DNA from: Solitalea longa
GTDB lineage: Bacteria; Bacteroidota; Bacteroidia; Sphingobacteriales; Sphingobacteriaceae
Length of the DNA: 64,000 nt
Assembly (NCBI RefSeq): GCF_002920915.1
Contig: NZ_PQVF01000004.1
Location: forward strand, 248,001 to 312,000
Direction: 5' to 3'
Below are positions 21,027 to 29,544 of the stretch, one piece after another (the stretch's first letter is position 1; each line of letters begins with the position of its first letter). The notes under the pieces were generated by a model. The model had not been told where the DNA came from, ran no database searches, and saw only the letters and a list, made by a program, of their open reading frames with translations. The position numbers and the translations under genes are program-made.

Positions 21027-21407
21027 ATGAAGGATATAAAAAAATACTACCTCATTCACGCCAGCCCCGAGGACGTTTATTTAGCATTAACCAATCCGTT
21101 AACAATTGAATTATGGAGTGGACATCCGGCAGAAATGACCACGGAACCAGGTTCAGAGTTTTCGTTATGGGGAGGAGATATAGTTGGGAAAAATATTGAA
21201 TTTGAAGAAAACAAAAAAGTAGTTCAACAATGGTATTTTGGCGACCAGCCGGAAGAATCGATTGTTACTATGAAACTACATCCGGATAAGCACGGAACGT
21301 CAGTAGAATTACGACATACTAATATTCCGGATACCGAAGTTGAGGATATGCTCTATGGCTGGAACAATTATTACTTTGGAGCTATTGAGGATTATTTCGA
21401 CGAATAA
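21027..21407 (+). CDS. START-like / SRPBCC-fold protein (AHSA1-like)
   Basis: This small cytoplasmic protein has the hydrophobic-cavity SRPBCC fold. The 126 residues show the AHSA1 pattern: YYLIHASPEDVYLALTNPLTIELWSG, EFSLWGGDIVGKNIEFEENKKVVQQWYFGD, and a closing helix YGWNNYYFGAIEDYF. Family members bind lipids or assist folding, but the ligand here is unknown. It follows the ABC-F gene after a simple-repeat spacer and is closed by a strong terminator. Confidence 0.85.
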   Translation: MKDIKKYYLIHASPEDVYLALTNPLTIELWSGHPAEMTTEPGSEFSLWGGDIVGKNIEFEENKKVVQQWYFGDQPEESIVTMKLHPDKHGTSVELRHTNIPDTEVEDMLYGWNNYYFGAIEDYFDE

Positions 21408-21764
21408 AACAAACGAGATTCTATAAAACTAAAACAGGAAACCTGATACAGGTTTCCTGTTTTAGTTTTATGCATTTTTTTCTTGGGCATCGTTTTATTT
21501 AAGGTTTGAAGTTTTCCTGTATTCTTTTTTAAAAACCTCTTAAAATCTCTTATAACAACGAATTAAATATTTTATATCCATTTCTTATATAATTTAAAAA
21601 AAACTTTTAACCTTTGGGCATCATGATTTAATTGCGTTAACGTGTACTTCATGGGGCTTCAATAGCTACATTGCAAAAATGTATAATACTTGAATTAGAA
21701 AAGGTTTTTGAACCAAAAACTATTTTAGTATAAAATTTTAACCTGCCAATTTAAAAACTTAAAA
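21408..21764. other. Intergenic region upstream of the KAS III-like gene
   Basis: This 357-base spacer contains the terminator at 21425-21469 and an AT-rich leader. A perfect 7-3-7 palindrome, GTTTTTGAACCAAAAAC, lies at 21704-21720, 45 bases before the KAS III-like start, and could be an operator. No small gene is apparent. Confidence 0.6.
21425..21469 (+). terminator. Strong intrinsic terminator
   Basis: A perfect 20-bp stem (left arm 21425-21444, right arm 21450-21469) with a 5-base loop follows the START-like gene and ends in a T-rich stretch. Confidence 0.88.
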
Positions 21765-22847
21765 ATGCAAGTACCACAAACCGTTATAACAGGAACGGGC
21801 TCATATGTTCCGTCGATCATAAAAACCAATAGGGATTTTGCAGTTCACGACTTTTATGATGAAAAGCATCATATTATAAATCAGGCACCTGAGGTTATTG
21901 CTGACAAGTTTCAACAAATTACAGGTATCTCAGAACGTCGATATGCTGACTGTGAGCTTAACTCCTCAGACCTGGCTATTATTGCGGCAAAGGAAGCAAT
22001 TGAAGACGCAGGTATAGATATTGAAACCATTGATCAAATTATTGTTGCCCATAATGTGGGTAATGTGGTTAAACATACTATACAAACTGATCTTATCCCT
22101 TCAATAGCTAGCAGGGTAAAACATGGTTTAGGTATAAAAAATCCATTCTGCGTTCCTTACGACCTGTTATTTGGTTGTCCAGGTTGGCTACAGGGAGTTA
22201 TTCAGGCCGATGCATTTATAAAAGCTGGTGTTGCAAAAAAATGCCTGGTTATTGGCACTGAAACCCTTAGCAGGGTTATTGATCTTTATGACCGCGACAG
22301 CATGATTTTTTCCGATGGAGCCGGAGCTTGTATTGTTGAAGCCACTGAAAACAATGAAACAAAAAAAGGCATATTGGCTAGCAGTGTAATAAGTCATTGT
22401 GAGGAGGAAATTGACTTTCTTTTTATGGGAAAAAGTAACTTCCCAGGTAGCGACCCCCGTGTTCGGTATATTAAAATGAAAGGCCGAAAGGTTTTTGAAT
22501 ATGCCATGAAACATGTTCCATCAGCAATGAAAAACTGTTTGGATAAAAGTGGTGTAGATATAAAAGATGTGAAAAAGATCTTCCTGCATCAGGCTAACGA
22601 AAAAATGGATGAAGGATTTACCAAGGAACTGTTTAAATTATATGGTATTAAAGAAATCCCTGAGCATATTATGCCGATGAGCATCCATAAACTTGGAAAT
22701 AGTTCCGTAGCCACAATCCCAACCCTTTATGACCTTGTTCGGAAAGGCAAATTAGGTGAAGAGCACGAAGTAAATGAAGGTGATGTGATTTTATTCGCGT
22801 CGGTTGGTGCCGGAATGAATATAAATGCGGTATGTTATAAAGCTTAG
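21765..22847 (+). CDS. 3-oxoacyl-ACP synthase III-like condensing enzyme
   Basis: This is a thiolase-fold enzyme that condenses an acyl thioester with malonyl-ACP or a related extender. The 360 residues carry the catalytic triad: C138 in YDLLFGCPGWLQG, a histidine near residue 275 in KIFLHQANEKMD, and an asparagine near 310 in HKLGNSSVATIP. It is longer than housekeeping FabH (about 320 residues) and has a divergent active-site surrounding. A specialised role, for example an unusual fatty acid, polyene or beta-lactone-type reaction, is possible. No acyl carrier protein or reductase gene lies beside it. Confidence 0.85.
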   Translation: MQVPQTVITGTGSYVPSIIKTNRDFAVHDFYDEKHHIINQAPEVIADKFQQITGISERRYADCELNSSDLAIIAAKEAIEDAGIDIETIDQIIVAHNVGNVVKHTIQTDLIPSIASRVKHGLGIKNPFCVPYDLLFGCPGWLQGVIQADAFIKAGVAKKCLVIGTETLSRVIDLYDRDSMIFSDGAGACIVEATENNETKKGILASSVISHCEEEIDFLFMGKSNFPGSDPRVRYIKMKGRKVFEYAMKHVPSAMKNCLDKSGVDIKDVKKIFLHQANEKMDEGFTKELFKLYGIKEIPEHIMPMSIHKLGNSSVATIPTLYDLVRKGKLGEEHEVNEGDVILFASVGAGMNINAVCYKA

Positions 22848-22876
22848 GTTAGTAAGCTCACCTGATATTAAAGTAT

Positions 22877-22917
22877 AAAAAAGCGTCTGTCCCAAAATGT
22901 TTGGCAGACGCTTTTTT
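22877..22917. terminator. Bidirectional terminator
   Basis: AAAAAAGCGTCTG pairs with CAGACGCTTTTTT between the convergent KAS III-like gene and purE. Both flanks carry the A/T tracts expected of a two-way terminator. Confidence 0.85.
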
Positions 22918-22954
22918 TCTACTTACAATTAGAAATTCGTAACCCGAAATAATC

Positions 22955-23491
22955 TTATGGATGCACGCTTAATTTATGCTCCAACACTTTTTTATATCCT
23001 AATCGATCAATCTTATCAACGTTGGTTAACACTTTGTCACGTAATTCCTCTTTATAAGCCTTCAACTTAACTGCTACAGCCTGATCAAAAGCGCCAACAA
23101 TATTAGCTGCCAATATACCGGCATTTGCTGCGCCATTTAAGGCTACAGTTGCAACTGGAATTCCTGCTGGCATCTGCAAAATTGACAATACTGAGTCCCA
23201 GCCATCAATTGAATTACTTGATTTCACCGGAACACCAATTACTGGTAAAGTTGTTATTGAAGCAACCATTCCCGGTAGGTGAGCTGCGCCCCCTGCTCCG
23301 GCTATTATCACTTTTAAACCTCTTTCGGCAGCTTGCTCTGCGTATTCGATCATACGATGTGGTGTACGGTGCGCCGAAACAATGGTTAGTTCAAAAGGAA
23401 TTTCAAATTTTTCTAATAGTTCAGCGGCAGCTGACATTACTTTTAAATCAGAGTCGCTGCCCATTATTATTCCAACAAGTGGATTGCTCAT
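22955..23491 (-). CDS. purE: N5-carboxyaminoimidazole ribonucleotide mutase
   Basis: PurE converts N5-CAIR to CAIR in purine synthesis. The 178 residues include the family signature [14 protein letters not shown], the active-site SAHRTPHRM, and [25 protein letters not shown]. The residues fit the class I (PurK-dependent) mutase, consistent with purK lying directly upstream 56 bases away on the same strand. Confidence 0.96.
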   Translation of the reverse strand: MSNPLVGIIMGSDSDLKVMSAAAELLEKFEIPFELTIVSAHRTPHRMIEYAEQAAERGLKVIIAGAGGAAHLPGMVASITTLPVIGVPVKSSNSIDGWDSVLSILQMPAGIPVATVALNGAANAGILAANIVGAFDQAVAVKLKAYKEELRDKVLTNVDKIDRLGYKKVLEHKLSVHP

Positions 23492-23547
23492 AGCTTTGTT
23501 TTAATAGAAGTTTGAATAAATAACGCAGAAAACTGCCTACCTATTCT

Positions 23548-24690
23548 TTATGCTTGAATTTTAAATGTGTCTTTTACAATCTTGGCTTTCTCAAAAGCGG
23601 TATCCAAATTATGGTCGATAATGGTTACATGACCCATTTTACGAAAAGGTTTGGTGAATTTCTTTCCGTACAAATGCAGGTAAACTCCATCGAGTTTGGA
23701 GATCTCATTAATACCAATGTATTTAGCTTCTCCAACAAAATCATCTTCACCTAACAGGTTAACCATTACTGCCGGCTGACGCAATTCTGTAGAACCTAAA
23801 GGAAGGTTAAGTATTGCTCTTAAATGTTGTTCATATTGCGAAGTAATACAAGCCTCAATGGTGTGGTGACCACTGTTATGCGGACGCGGTGCCAATTCAT
23901 TTACCAACACTTCCCCTGTTTTAGTAACAAACATTTCAACTGCCAGTAAACCTACTATCTTCAGCTTTTCAACAACATCAGTTGCAATTTCTTTAGCCTT
24001 GGCCTCAATCTGTTCGTCTATTTTAGCTGGAGTAAATAACAGTTCAACAAGGTTTGCTTTCGGGTCAAACTCCATTTCAACAACATCAAAGGTTCTAATT
24101 TCTCCGGTTGCATTGCGGGCAACCAAAACGGCAATCTCTTTGTCAAAATCGATTAGATCTTCTAAGATGCTTGGCTCATTGAATGATTTAGGAAGATCTT
24201 CAATTGAATTTATTTTGAAAACCCCTCTTCCATCATAACCTGCTTTACGAAGTTTTTGAACCGCAGGGAATTTCTCCTGATAATATTTAAGTTCTTCCCT
24301 ATTTTGAATCTTTAAATAAGGAGAGGTAGGAATGTTATGTTGTTTGTAAAAGTCTTTTTGTAGCCCTTTATCCTGAATAAGCTCAATGATATGTGGCTGC
24401 GGGTACACTGTTACCCCTTCCGCCTCCAAACGCTTCAGCGCTTCAACATTAACATTTTCAATTTCTATTGTTATTAAATCGAGATGTCGACCGAAGTTAT
24501 AAACGGTATTATAATCATTAAAACTGCCTAAGTGGAAATTCTTACAGAAAAAACTACAAGGTGAAGCCGGATCCGGATCTAAAATCGAAACATCAACACC
24601 GTAGTTCATAGCCGGTTGAAGTAACATTTTTCCTAATTGGCCTCCGCCTAATATTCCTAGCTTAAAATTTGATGAATTAAATGTCTTCAC
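23548..24690 (-). CDS. purK: N5-carboxyaminoimidazole ribonucleotide synthase
   Basis: PurK uses ATP and bicarbonate to carboxylate AIR, handing N5-CAIR to PurE. The 380 residues show the ATP-grasp layout: N-terminal LGILGGGQLGKMLLQPA, central QKLRKAGYDGRGVFKI, and VNELAPRPHNSGHHTIEAC near the C-terminus. The start is GTG at 24690; the nearby ATG is in another frame. A TATTTTTG element on the minus strand (24710-24717) lies about 20 bases upstream, and the palindrome at 24755-24774 lies further upstream. Confidence 0.95.
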   Translation of the reverse strand: MKTFNSSNFKLGILGGGQLGKMLLQPAMNYGVDVSILDPDPASPCSFFCKNFHLGSFNDYNTVYNFGRHLDLITIEIENVNVEALKRLEAEGVTVYPQPHIIELIQDKGLQKDFYKQHNIPTSPYLKIQNREELKYYQEKFPAVQKLRKAGYDGRGVFKINSIEDLPKSFNEPSILEDLIDFDKEIAVLVARNATGEIRTFDVVEMEFDPKANLVELLFTPAKIDEQIEAKAKEIATDVVEKLKIVGLLAVEMFVTKTGEVLVNELAPRPHNSGHHTIEACITSQYEQHLRAILNLPLGSTELRQPAVMVNLLGEDDFVGEAKYIGINEISKLDGVYLHLYGKKFTKPFRKMGHVTIIDHNLDTAFEKAKIVKDTFKIQA

Positions 24691-24709
24691 TCATTTTGGT
24701 TTAATTCTG

Positions 24710-24717
24710 CAAAAATA
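24710..24717 (-). promoter_or_regulatory. TAnnTTTG promoter element of purK-purE
   Basis: CAAAAATA on the plus strand reads TATTTTTG on the minus strand, an exact Bacteroidetes -7 match 20 bases before the purK GTG start. No TTG element is found at the usual distance. Confidence 0.45.
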
Positions 24718-24754
24718 GGAATACAATTTTAGAAGTACGATTTTAGATGGAGTA

Positions 24755-24774
24755 TTTTAACCCTTTGGTTAAAA
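24755..24774. promoter_or_regulatory. Palindrome TTTTAACC-N4-GGTTAAAA
   Basis: This perfect 8-4-8 inverted repeat lies between the yqgE stop and the purK promoter. Its 16-base core TTAACCCTTTGGTTAA recurs with one changed base at 26244-26259, upstream of nuoC. It may be a regulator site or a short dispersed palindrome. Confidence 0.5.
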
Positions 24775-24811
24775 AAACAATAGAATGTAAACTGGAGTAG
24801 TAAAATTTTTA

Positions 24812-25369
24812 TCAATTAAAACGAGGATTTTCAGGAAAATTAACAATCATGGCAAATTTATCACCTAAGCTTTTCACAGCATGAGCCCACAAAACACGGT
24901 CATTATCGCCAAAAATAAATTCTTTGGATGACTCAGCCACCAGCCATGCGTTTTCACTCAACTCATCCTGTAACTGGGTTTCTCCCCAGCCCGAGTAACC
25001 GATAAAGAAACGTATTTCATTTTGTTCAACTTTCCCGGCCTGGATCATAATTTTCAGCAGCTCAAAATTGCCTCCCCAAAAAACACCGTTCCCAACAGCA
25101 ACACTTCCATCCAATTCCTCAATAGTATGAATATAGTGTAAACTGTCGTTTCCCACAGGCCCGCCAATATAAACCGGAAAACCCGAGTCATCCACCTCAT
25201 CAATTAAATTATCCAACGTAAGTTCGGTCTTTTGATTCAATACAAACCCAACGCTTCCCCTTTCGTTATGTTCAGTAAGAAAGACTACAGATCTTTTAAA
25301 ATTCGGATCGGCCATAAAAGGTTCGGAAATCAATAACCTTCCGGCATCAGGTTTTATATCGTTTAACAT
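24812..25369 (-). CDS. YqgE/AlgH family protein
   Basis: This is a conserved single-domain protein of unresolved biochemical role. The 185 residues have the family landmarks GRLLISEPFMADPNFKRSVVFLTEHNERGSVGFVLN, the VYIGGPVGNDSLHYIHT motif and FFIGYSGWGETQLQDEL. AlgH in Pseudomonas is linked to regulation of alginate and other traits, but that does not transfer here. It precedes purK on the same strand but is separated by 121 bases containing a palindrome and a promoter, so it is probably its own unit. Confidence 0.93.
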   Translation of the reverse strand: MLNDIKPDAGRLLISEPFMADPNFKRSVVFLTEHNERGSVGFVLNQKTELTLDNLIDEVDDSGFPVYIGGPVGNDSLHYIHTIEELDGSVAVGNGVFWGGNFELLKIMIQAGKVEQNEIRFFIGYSGWGETQLQDELSENAWLVAESSKEFIFGDNDRVLWAHAVKSLGDKFAMIVNFPENPRFN

Positions 25370-25519
25370 AAGCGTTCAATTTTTAATTTAAAAGATTGCT
25401 TAGATTCAATGCATCACCTCCCTGTTCATTACATTTCGATACAGAAGCTACATTTAAAATACAAAAAATCCTGAAAATTTCTGAATATAAAACGCAGGTA
25501 TATTTCATGATTATCGTCA

Positions 25520-25549
25520 TTGTTATCAACCAACGAATACCTAATTTTG
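25520..25549 (+). promoter_or_regulatory. Bacteroidetes-type promoter TTG-N19-TAATTTTG for pdxH
   Basis: TTG at 25520-25522 and TAATTTTG at 25542-25549 are separated by 19 bases, which is the standard layout. The pdxH ATG begins only 4 bases after the -7 element, so the message may start at or very near the start codon. Confidence 0.6.
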
Positions 25550-25553
25550 TTGT

Positions 25554-26210
25554 ATGAACCTCGAAAAAACTACCTTAGAGAATTTGCGTCAGGAATATAG
25601 TGCAAAAACTCTTTCAGAAGAACAGGTTAACCAAAACCCATTTGCCCAATTTGATAGTTGGTTTAATGAAGCCATGAATTCCGGCATCCTGGAACCTAAT
25701 GCATTAACCTTATCAACTGCAACTCCGGATGGAAAGCCCTCAGCAAGAGTGGTTTTATTAAAAGATTTTTCTGAAAATGGATTTACCTTTTACACCAATT
25801 ACGAAAGTCGTAAAGGTCAGGAAATGGCAGAAAACCCTAATGCCTGTCTCTCATTTTTTTGGCTGGAACTTCAACGACAGGTAATTATTGAAGGGAAAAT
25901 AGAAAAGGTATCTGAAGAAGAGTCAACCCGTTATTTCCAATCGCGACCAAAGGGTAGTCAATTAGGCGCTTGGACATCTGATCAAAGCCAAGTTATAGCT
26001 AACCGTGGCGTTTTGGAAAACAAGCTTACCGAACTGGAAAAGCAATATGAGAATCAAAATGTAATACCTAAACCCGAACATTGGGGCGGTTATTTGTTAA
26101 AACCTACCAGCATTGAGTTTTGGCAAGGCAGAGCCAGTCGTTTACATGATCGGATTCAGTACATTTTGCAAAGCGATAATACCTGGAAAATACAGCGATT
26201 GGCACCTTAA
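25554..26210 (+). CDS. pdxH: Pyridoxamine 5'-phosphate oxidase
   Basis: PdxH oxidises pyridoxamine or pyridoxine phosphate to pyridoxal phosphate using FMN and oxygen. The 218 residues contain the FMN-binding GKPSARVVLLKDFSENGFTFYTNYESRKGQEM, the catalytic-region SRPKGSQLGAWTSDQS, and the C-terminal PEHWGGYLLKPTSIEFWQGRASRLHDR signature. Length and motifs match the family. It is preceded by a compact promoter and followed by nuoC after 76 bases. Confidence 0.96.
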   Translation: MNLEKTTLENLRQEYSAKTLSEEQVNQNPFAQFDSWFNEAMNSGILEPNALTLSTATPDGKPSARVVLLKDFSENGFTFYTNYESRKGQEMAENPNACLSFFWLELQRQVIIEGKIEKVSEEESTRYFQSRPKGSQLGAWTSDQSQVIANRGVLENKLTELEKQYENQNVIPKPEHWGGYLLKPTSIEFWQGRASRLHDRIQYILQSDNTWKIQRLAP

Positions 26211-26243
26211 TCAATTCATGATCTTCAAATTGAGTAAAACCCA

Positions 26244-26259
26244 TTAACCCTATGGTTAA
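26244..26259. promoter_or_regulatory. Palindrome TTAACC-N4-GGTTAA upstream of nuoC
   Basis: TTAACCCTATGGTTAA is a perfect 6-4-6 inverted repeat differing by one spacer base from the palindrome before purK. It lies 28 bases before the nuoC start and just before a TATTTTTG element at 26274-26281. Confidence 0.45.
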
Positions 26260-26273
26260 AGAGTAAATTATTC

Positions 26274-26281
26274 TATTTTTG
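26274..26281 (+). promoter_or_regulatory. TAnnTTTG element close to nuoC
   Basis: TATTTTTG matches the -7 consensus and ends 5 bases before the nuoC ATG. A -33 TTG at the usual spacing is absent, so support is moderate. Confidence 0.4.
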
Positions 26282-26286
26282 AGGAT

Positions 26287-26787
26287 ATGGATTTTAACGA
26301 CCTTAAAAGGCTTCTTATTGAAAAATTCGGAGAAGAGATTATCGTTTCTGAACAGCAAGAAGGTTTGCAACCCTCACTCACAATACAATCCGAGCGTATT
26401 GCTGAGGTGTGCCTCGAATTAAGAGATAATGAAAAAACCTATTTTGATTTTTTGTCCTGTCTTTCGGGCGTTGATTATGGTATTGAGCAGCAAAAGATAG
26501 GCGTAGTTTATCATCTTGCGTCAATTCCTTACAAAAAACAGCTTACGCTAAAAGTGGAACGGGAATTCGATAGAAATTCACCAACCTTACCCTCCTTCCC
26601 TACGGTTTCTAATGTATGGCGAACGGCCGACTGGCATGAACGCGAAGCCTATGACCTTTTAGGAATCGACTTTGAAGGCCATCCTGATTTACGAAGAATC
26701 TTATTACCTGACGATTGGGAAGGATATCCTTTGAGAAAAGATTATAAAACTGCTACCGAATACAAGGGAATAAAGATCGATTATTAG
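26287..26787 (+). CDS. nuoC: NADH-quinone oxidoreductase subunit C
   Basis: NuoC is a hydrophilic subunit of complex I and joins NuoB/NuoD in the Q-module arm. The 166 residues have the 30-kDa-subunit signature at the C-terminus: [46 protein letters not shown]. The family N-terminal domain ([14 protein letters not shown]) is also clear. It is separate from NuoD, as in most Bacteroidetes. No nuoA or nuoB precedes it; pdxH lies upstream. Confidence 0.95.
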   Translation: MDFNDLKRLLIEKFGEEIIVSEQQEGLQPSLTIQSERIAEVCLELRDNEKTYFDFLSCLSGVDYGIEQQKIGVVYHLASIPYKKQLTLKVEREFDRNSPTLPSFPTVSNVWRTADWHEREAYDLLGIDFEGHPDLRRILLPDDWEGYPLRKDYKTATEYKGIKIDY

Positions 26788-26815
26788 ATCAATCTTAACT
26801 TTTAATTTCTTTAAG

Positions 26816-27997
26816 TTGACAACTGCACTTCAAAAATACTACGATAAAATAAACAATCTGAAATCAGAAGAAATGATTCTGAACATGGGGCCTCAGCATC
26901 CGTCAACGCATGGGGTTCTGCGATTGGAATTAATTACAGATGGAGAGATTATTGTTGAAGTAATACCACATTTGGGATACCTGCATCGCTGTTTCGAAAA
27001 ACACTGCGAATCATTAACCTACCCACAGATAATTCCTTACACCGACCGTATGGATTATATGGCATCGATGAATAATAATCATGCTTTTGTAATGGGTGTT
27101 GAACGAATGTTAGGTATCGATAAAGACATTCCAAGGCGCGTAGAGTACATCAGGGTTTTGGTTTGCGAACTGAATAGAATTGCATCGCATTTAATTGCCA
27201 TTGGCACCTATGGAATCGATATTGGCGCATTCACCCCTTTCATGTGGTGTTTCCGTGATCGCGAACATATTATGAACATGCTGGAATGGGCTTCCGGGGC
27301 GCGGATGCTATACAATTATCTATGGGTTGGTGGTTTATTTTATGATTTACCCGTAGGCTTTGAAGAGCGTTGTAAAGAGTTTATCGACTACTTTAAACCG
27401 AAAATGGTTGAGCTGAACGAGCTGCTAACTCACAATAAAATATTTATAGACAGAACCGCAAATGTTGGCATTTTACCCCTTGATGTAGCCATCAGTTATG
27501 GCGTTTCAGGTCCAATGTTACGTGCATCCGGTTTGAAATATGACTTGCGAAGAGTGGACGAATATTCAGTTTATCCTGAGATAGAATTTGATATTCCAGT
27601 CGGCAAAGGTGAAATGGGTAGTATTGGCGATTGCTGGGACCGTTATAAAGTTAGAGTCGATGAAGTGGAACAATCGGTTAAGATCATTGAACAATGCTTA
27701 GAAAGGCTTACCAAAGAGCTTAAACGTGATAAAGAGTTTGATCCAAGAGCTAAGCTGCCTCGTAAATGCACACCAAAAGCACAAGATTTTTATGTAAGAG
27801 CCGAAAATCCTAAAGGTGAACTAGGCTTTTATTTTATGGCTGATGGAAAAAGAGAAATTCCATTTAGGGTAAAATCACGTGGGCCGAGCTTTAATAACCT
27901 TTCAGTACTACCGGAGATCTCTAAAGGCTGTATGATTGCTGACTTAATTGCCATTTTAGGCTCTATAGATATCGTATTAGGCGAAGTTGACCGATAA
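26816..27997 (+). CDS. nuoD: NADH-quinone oxidoreductase subunit D
   Basis: NuoD is the 49-kDa-type subunit that forms the quinone cavity of complex I. The 393 residues include [21 protein letters not shown], the [28 protein letters not shown] stretch and [22 protein letters not shown], ending with the canonical [12 protein letters not shown]. The TTG at 26816 is used because no ATG occurs before residue 19, which is already close to the conserved core. It follows nuoC by 28 bases. The next gene is an aldehyde dehydrogenase, so no further nuo genes are linked here. Confidence 0.95.
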   Translation: MTTALQKYYDKINNLKSEEMILNMGPQHPSTHGVLRLELITDGEIIVEVIPHLGYLHRCFEKHCESLTYPQIIPYTDRMDYMASMNNNHAFVMGVERMLGIDKDIPRRVEYIRVLVCELNRIASHLIAIGTYGIDIGAFTPFMWCFRDREHIMNMLEWASGARMLYNYLWVGGLFYDLPVGFEERCKEFIDYFKPKMVELNELLTHNKIFIDRTANVGILPLDVAISYGVSGPMLRASGLKYDLRRVDEYSVYPEIEFDIPVGKGEMGSIGDCWDRYKVRVDEVEQSVKIIEQCLERLTKELKRDKEFDPRAKLPRKCTPKAQDFYVRAENPKGELGFYFMADGKREIPFRVKSRGPSFNNLSVLPEISKGCMIADLIAILGSIDIVLGEVDR

Positions 27998-28086
27998 ATT
28001 TAGATTTTAGAATGATGATTTTGATCCCACAAATTGGTCTAAATTTAATATCATAAGGCGCAAATCAAACCTCAAACTAAATTTCT

Positions 28087-29448
28087 ATGCAGTCGATAAA
28101 TCCATTGAACGGTGAGGTAATTCAAAACTATACCAACCATACTTTTGAGGAGGTTAGCTATAAGATTAATGCTGCTGATACTGCATTTCAACACTGGAAA
28201 ACCACGAACTTTGAAAGCAGATCGAATTTATTAATAAAACTCGCAGAAGTCCTTAGAAAAAGAAAACAAGAATTAGCCTATTTAATGGCTAATGAAATGG
28301 GTAAACCTTTACAACAAGGAACGGCAGAAATTGAAAAATGTGCCTCATGTTGCCAGTATTATGCCAAAAACGGACCCGATTTCTTAAAAGATCAATTGAT
28401 CCAAACAGAAGCTCAAAAAACCTATGTAAGCTTTCAGCCTATTGGAGTTGTACTGGCTATAATGCCCTGGAACTTCCCATTTTGGCAAGTCTTTCGCTTT
28501 TTATGCCCGGCATTACTGGCCGGGAACACGGCTGTACTAAAACATGCTTCCAATGTTCCAGGCTGCGCTTTGGCAATTGAAGAAATTGTTAGGGAAGCCG
28601 GCTATCCAAAAGATGTTTTTTATACACTGTTGATAGATGCGAAAGAAGTTGAAAAAGTAATTGAATTGCCTCAAATAAGTGCTGTCACCTTAACCGGAAG
28701 TACCGAAGCAGGCAAGAAAGTAGCTGCAAAAGCCGGAGGTTTGATTAAAAAGACCGTTTTAGAATTAGGAGGCAGTGACGCTTACTTAATTTTAAAGGAT
28801 GCCGATTTAAAGCAAGCTGCCGAAATTTGTGTTACAAGCCGATTAATCAACAGCGGGCAAAGTTGTATTGCCGCTAAACGCTTCATTGTGGTAAAAGAAG
28901 TGGCTGATGAGTTCATCCGTCATTTTAAATCATTCATGGAAAGTAAAAAAGTCGGAGATCCCTTAAATGAAGGAATTAATATCGGGCCTCTCGCAAGACT
29001 CGATCTTCGGGACCAATTACATCAGCAAGTGGAGAAAGCAATTAGTAATGGAGCTAAATGTATTTTAGGTGGACAAATTCCTGCACTTGAAGGGGCTTTT
29101 TACCCTCCTACTATTTTAACAGAAATAAGTGCTGATAATCCAGCTTATTACGAAGAGTTCTTCGGACCAGTTGCTCAAATTTATGTAGCAAACGATGAAA
29201 GCGAAGCCATTAAAATTGCCAACAGCACTTCATTTGGATTAGGCGGAGCTGTCTTTTCAAACGATTTGAAACGGGCTGAATCTATTGCGGCAAATGATTT
29301 ACAAGCTGGCTCTTGCTTTGTTAATGCCTTCGTAAAATCAGACCCACGTTTGCCTTTTGGTGGAATCAAAGAATCGGGGTATGGTAGAGAACTGGGATTA
29401 TTTGGTATTCATGAATTCGTAAATATTAAAACAGTTTACATTGCTTAA
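28087..29448 (+). CDS. NAD(P)-dependent aldehyde dehydrogenase, succinate-semialdehyde type
   Basis: The enzyme oxidises an aldehyde, probably succinate semialdehyde, to the acid. The 453 residues are short for ALDH, as in the Sad/YneI branch. Key segments are the NAD-binding PIGVVLAIMPWNFPFWQVFRF, VTLTGSTEAGKKVA, the catalytic glutamate in LELGGSDAYLIL, and the catalytic cysteine in NSGQSCIAAKRFIV. The C-terminal RLPFGGIKESGYGRELGLFG motif is intact. It is monocistronic with a strong terminator after it. Confidence 0.88.
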   Translation: MQSINPLNGEVIQNYTNHTFEEVSYKINAADTAFQHWKTTNFESRSNLLIKLAEVLRKRKQELAYLMANEMGKPLQQGTAEIEKCASCCQYYAKNGPDFLKDQLIQTEAQKTYVSFQPIGVVLAIMPWNFPFWQVFRFLCPALLAGNTAVLKHASNVPGCALAIEEIVREAGYPKDVFYTLLIDAKEVEKVIELPQISAVTLTGSTEAGKKVAAKAGGLIKKTVLELGGSDAYLILKDADLKQAAEICVTSRLINSGQSCIAAKRFIVVKEVADEFIRHFKSFMESKKVGDPLNEGINIGPLARLDLRDQLHQQVEKAISNGAKCILGGQIPALEGAFYPPTILTEISADNPAYYEEFFGPVAQIYVANDESEAIKIANSTSFGLGGAVFSNDLKRAESIAANDLQAGSCFVNAFVKSDPRLPFGGIKESGYGRELGLFGIHEFVNIKTVYIA

Positions 29449-29475
29449 AAGAGATTATTCAAAAGCTATAAAATG

Positions 29476-29511
29476 AAAAACGACCAAATCAATTATGATT
29501 TGGTCGTTTTT
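29476..29511 (+). terminator. Intrinsic terminator after the aldehyde dehydrogenase
   Basis: AAAAACGACCAAATCA pairs perfectly with its complement ending TTGGTCGTTTTT. The right arm resembles the xyl 16-mer by chance; its stem and position mark it as a terminator, usable from both sides. Confidence 0.85.
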
Positions 29512-29544
29512 ATATCTTCTAAAATCGTAATTCTAAGATCTTAA

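Noticed and set aside
29476-29511. Copy of the TTGGTCGTTTT part of the xyl 16-mer
   Set aside because: It is one arm of a perfect terminator hairpin after the aldehyde dehydrogenase, so the match is coincidental.
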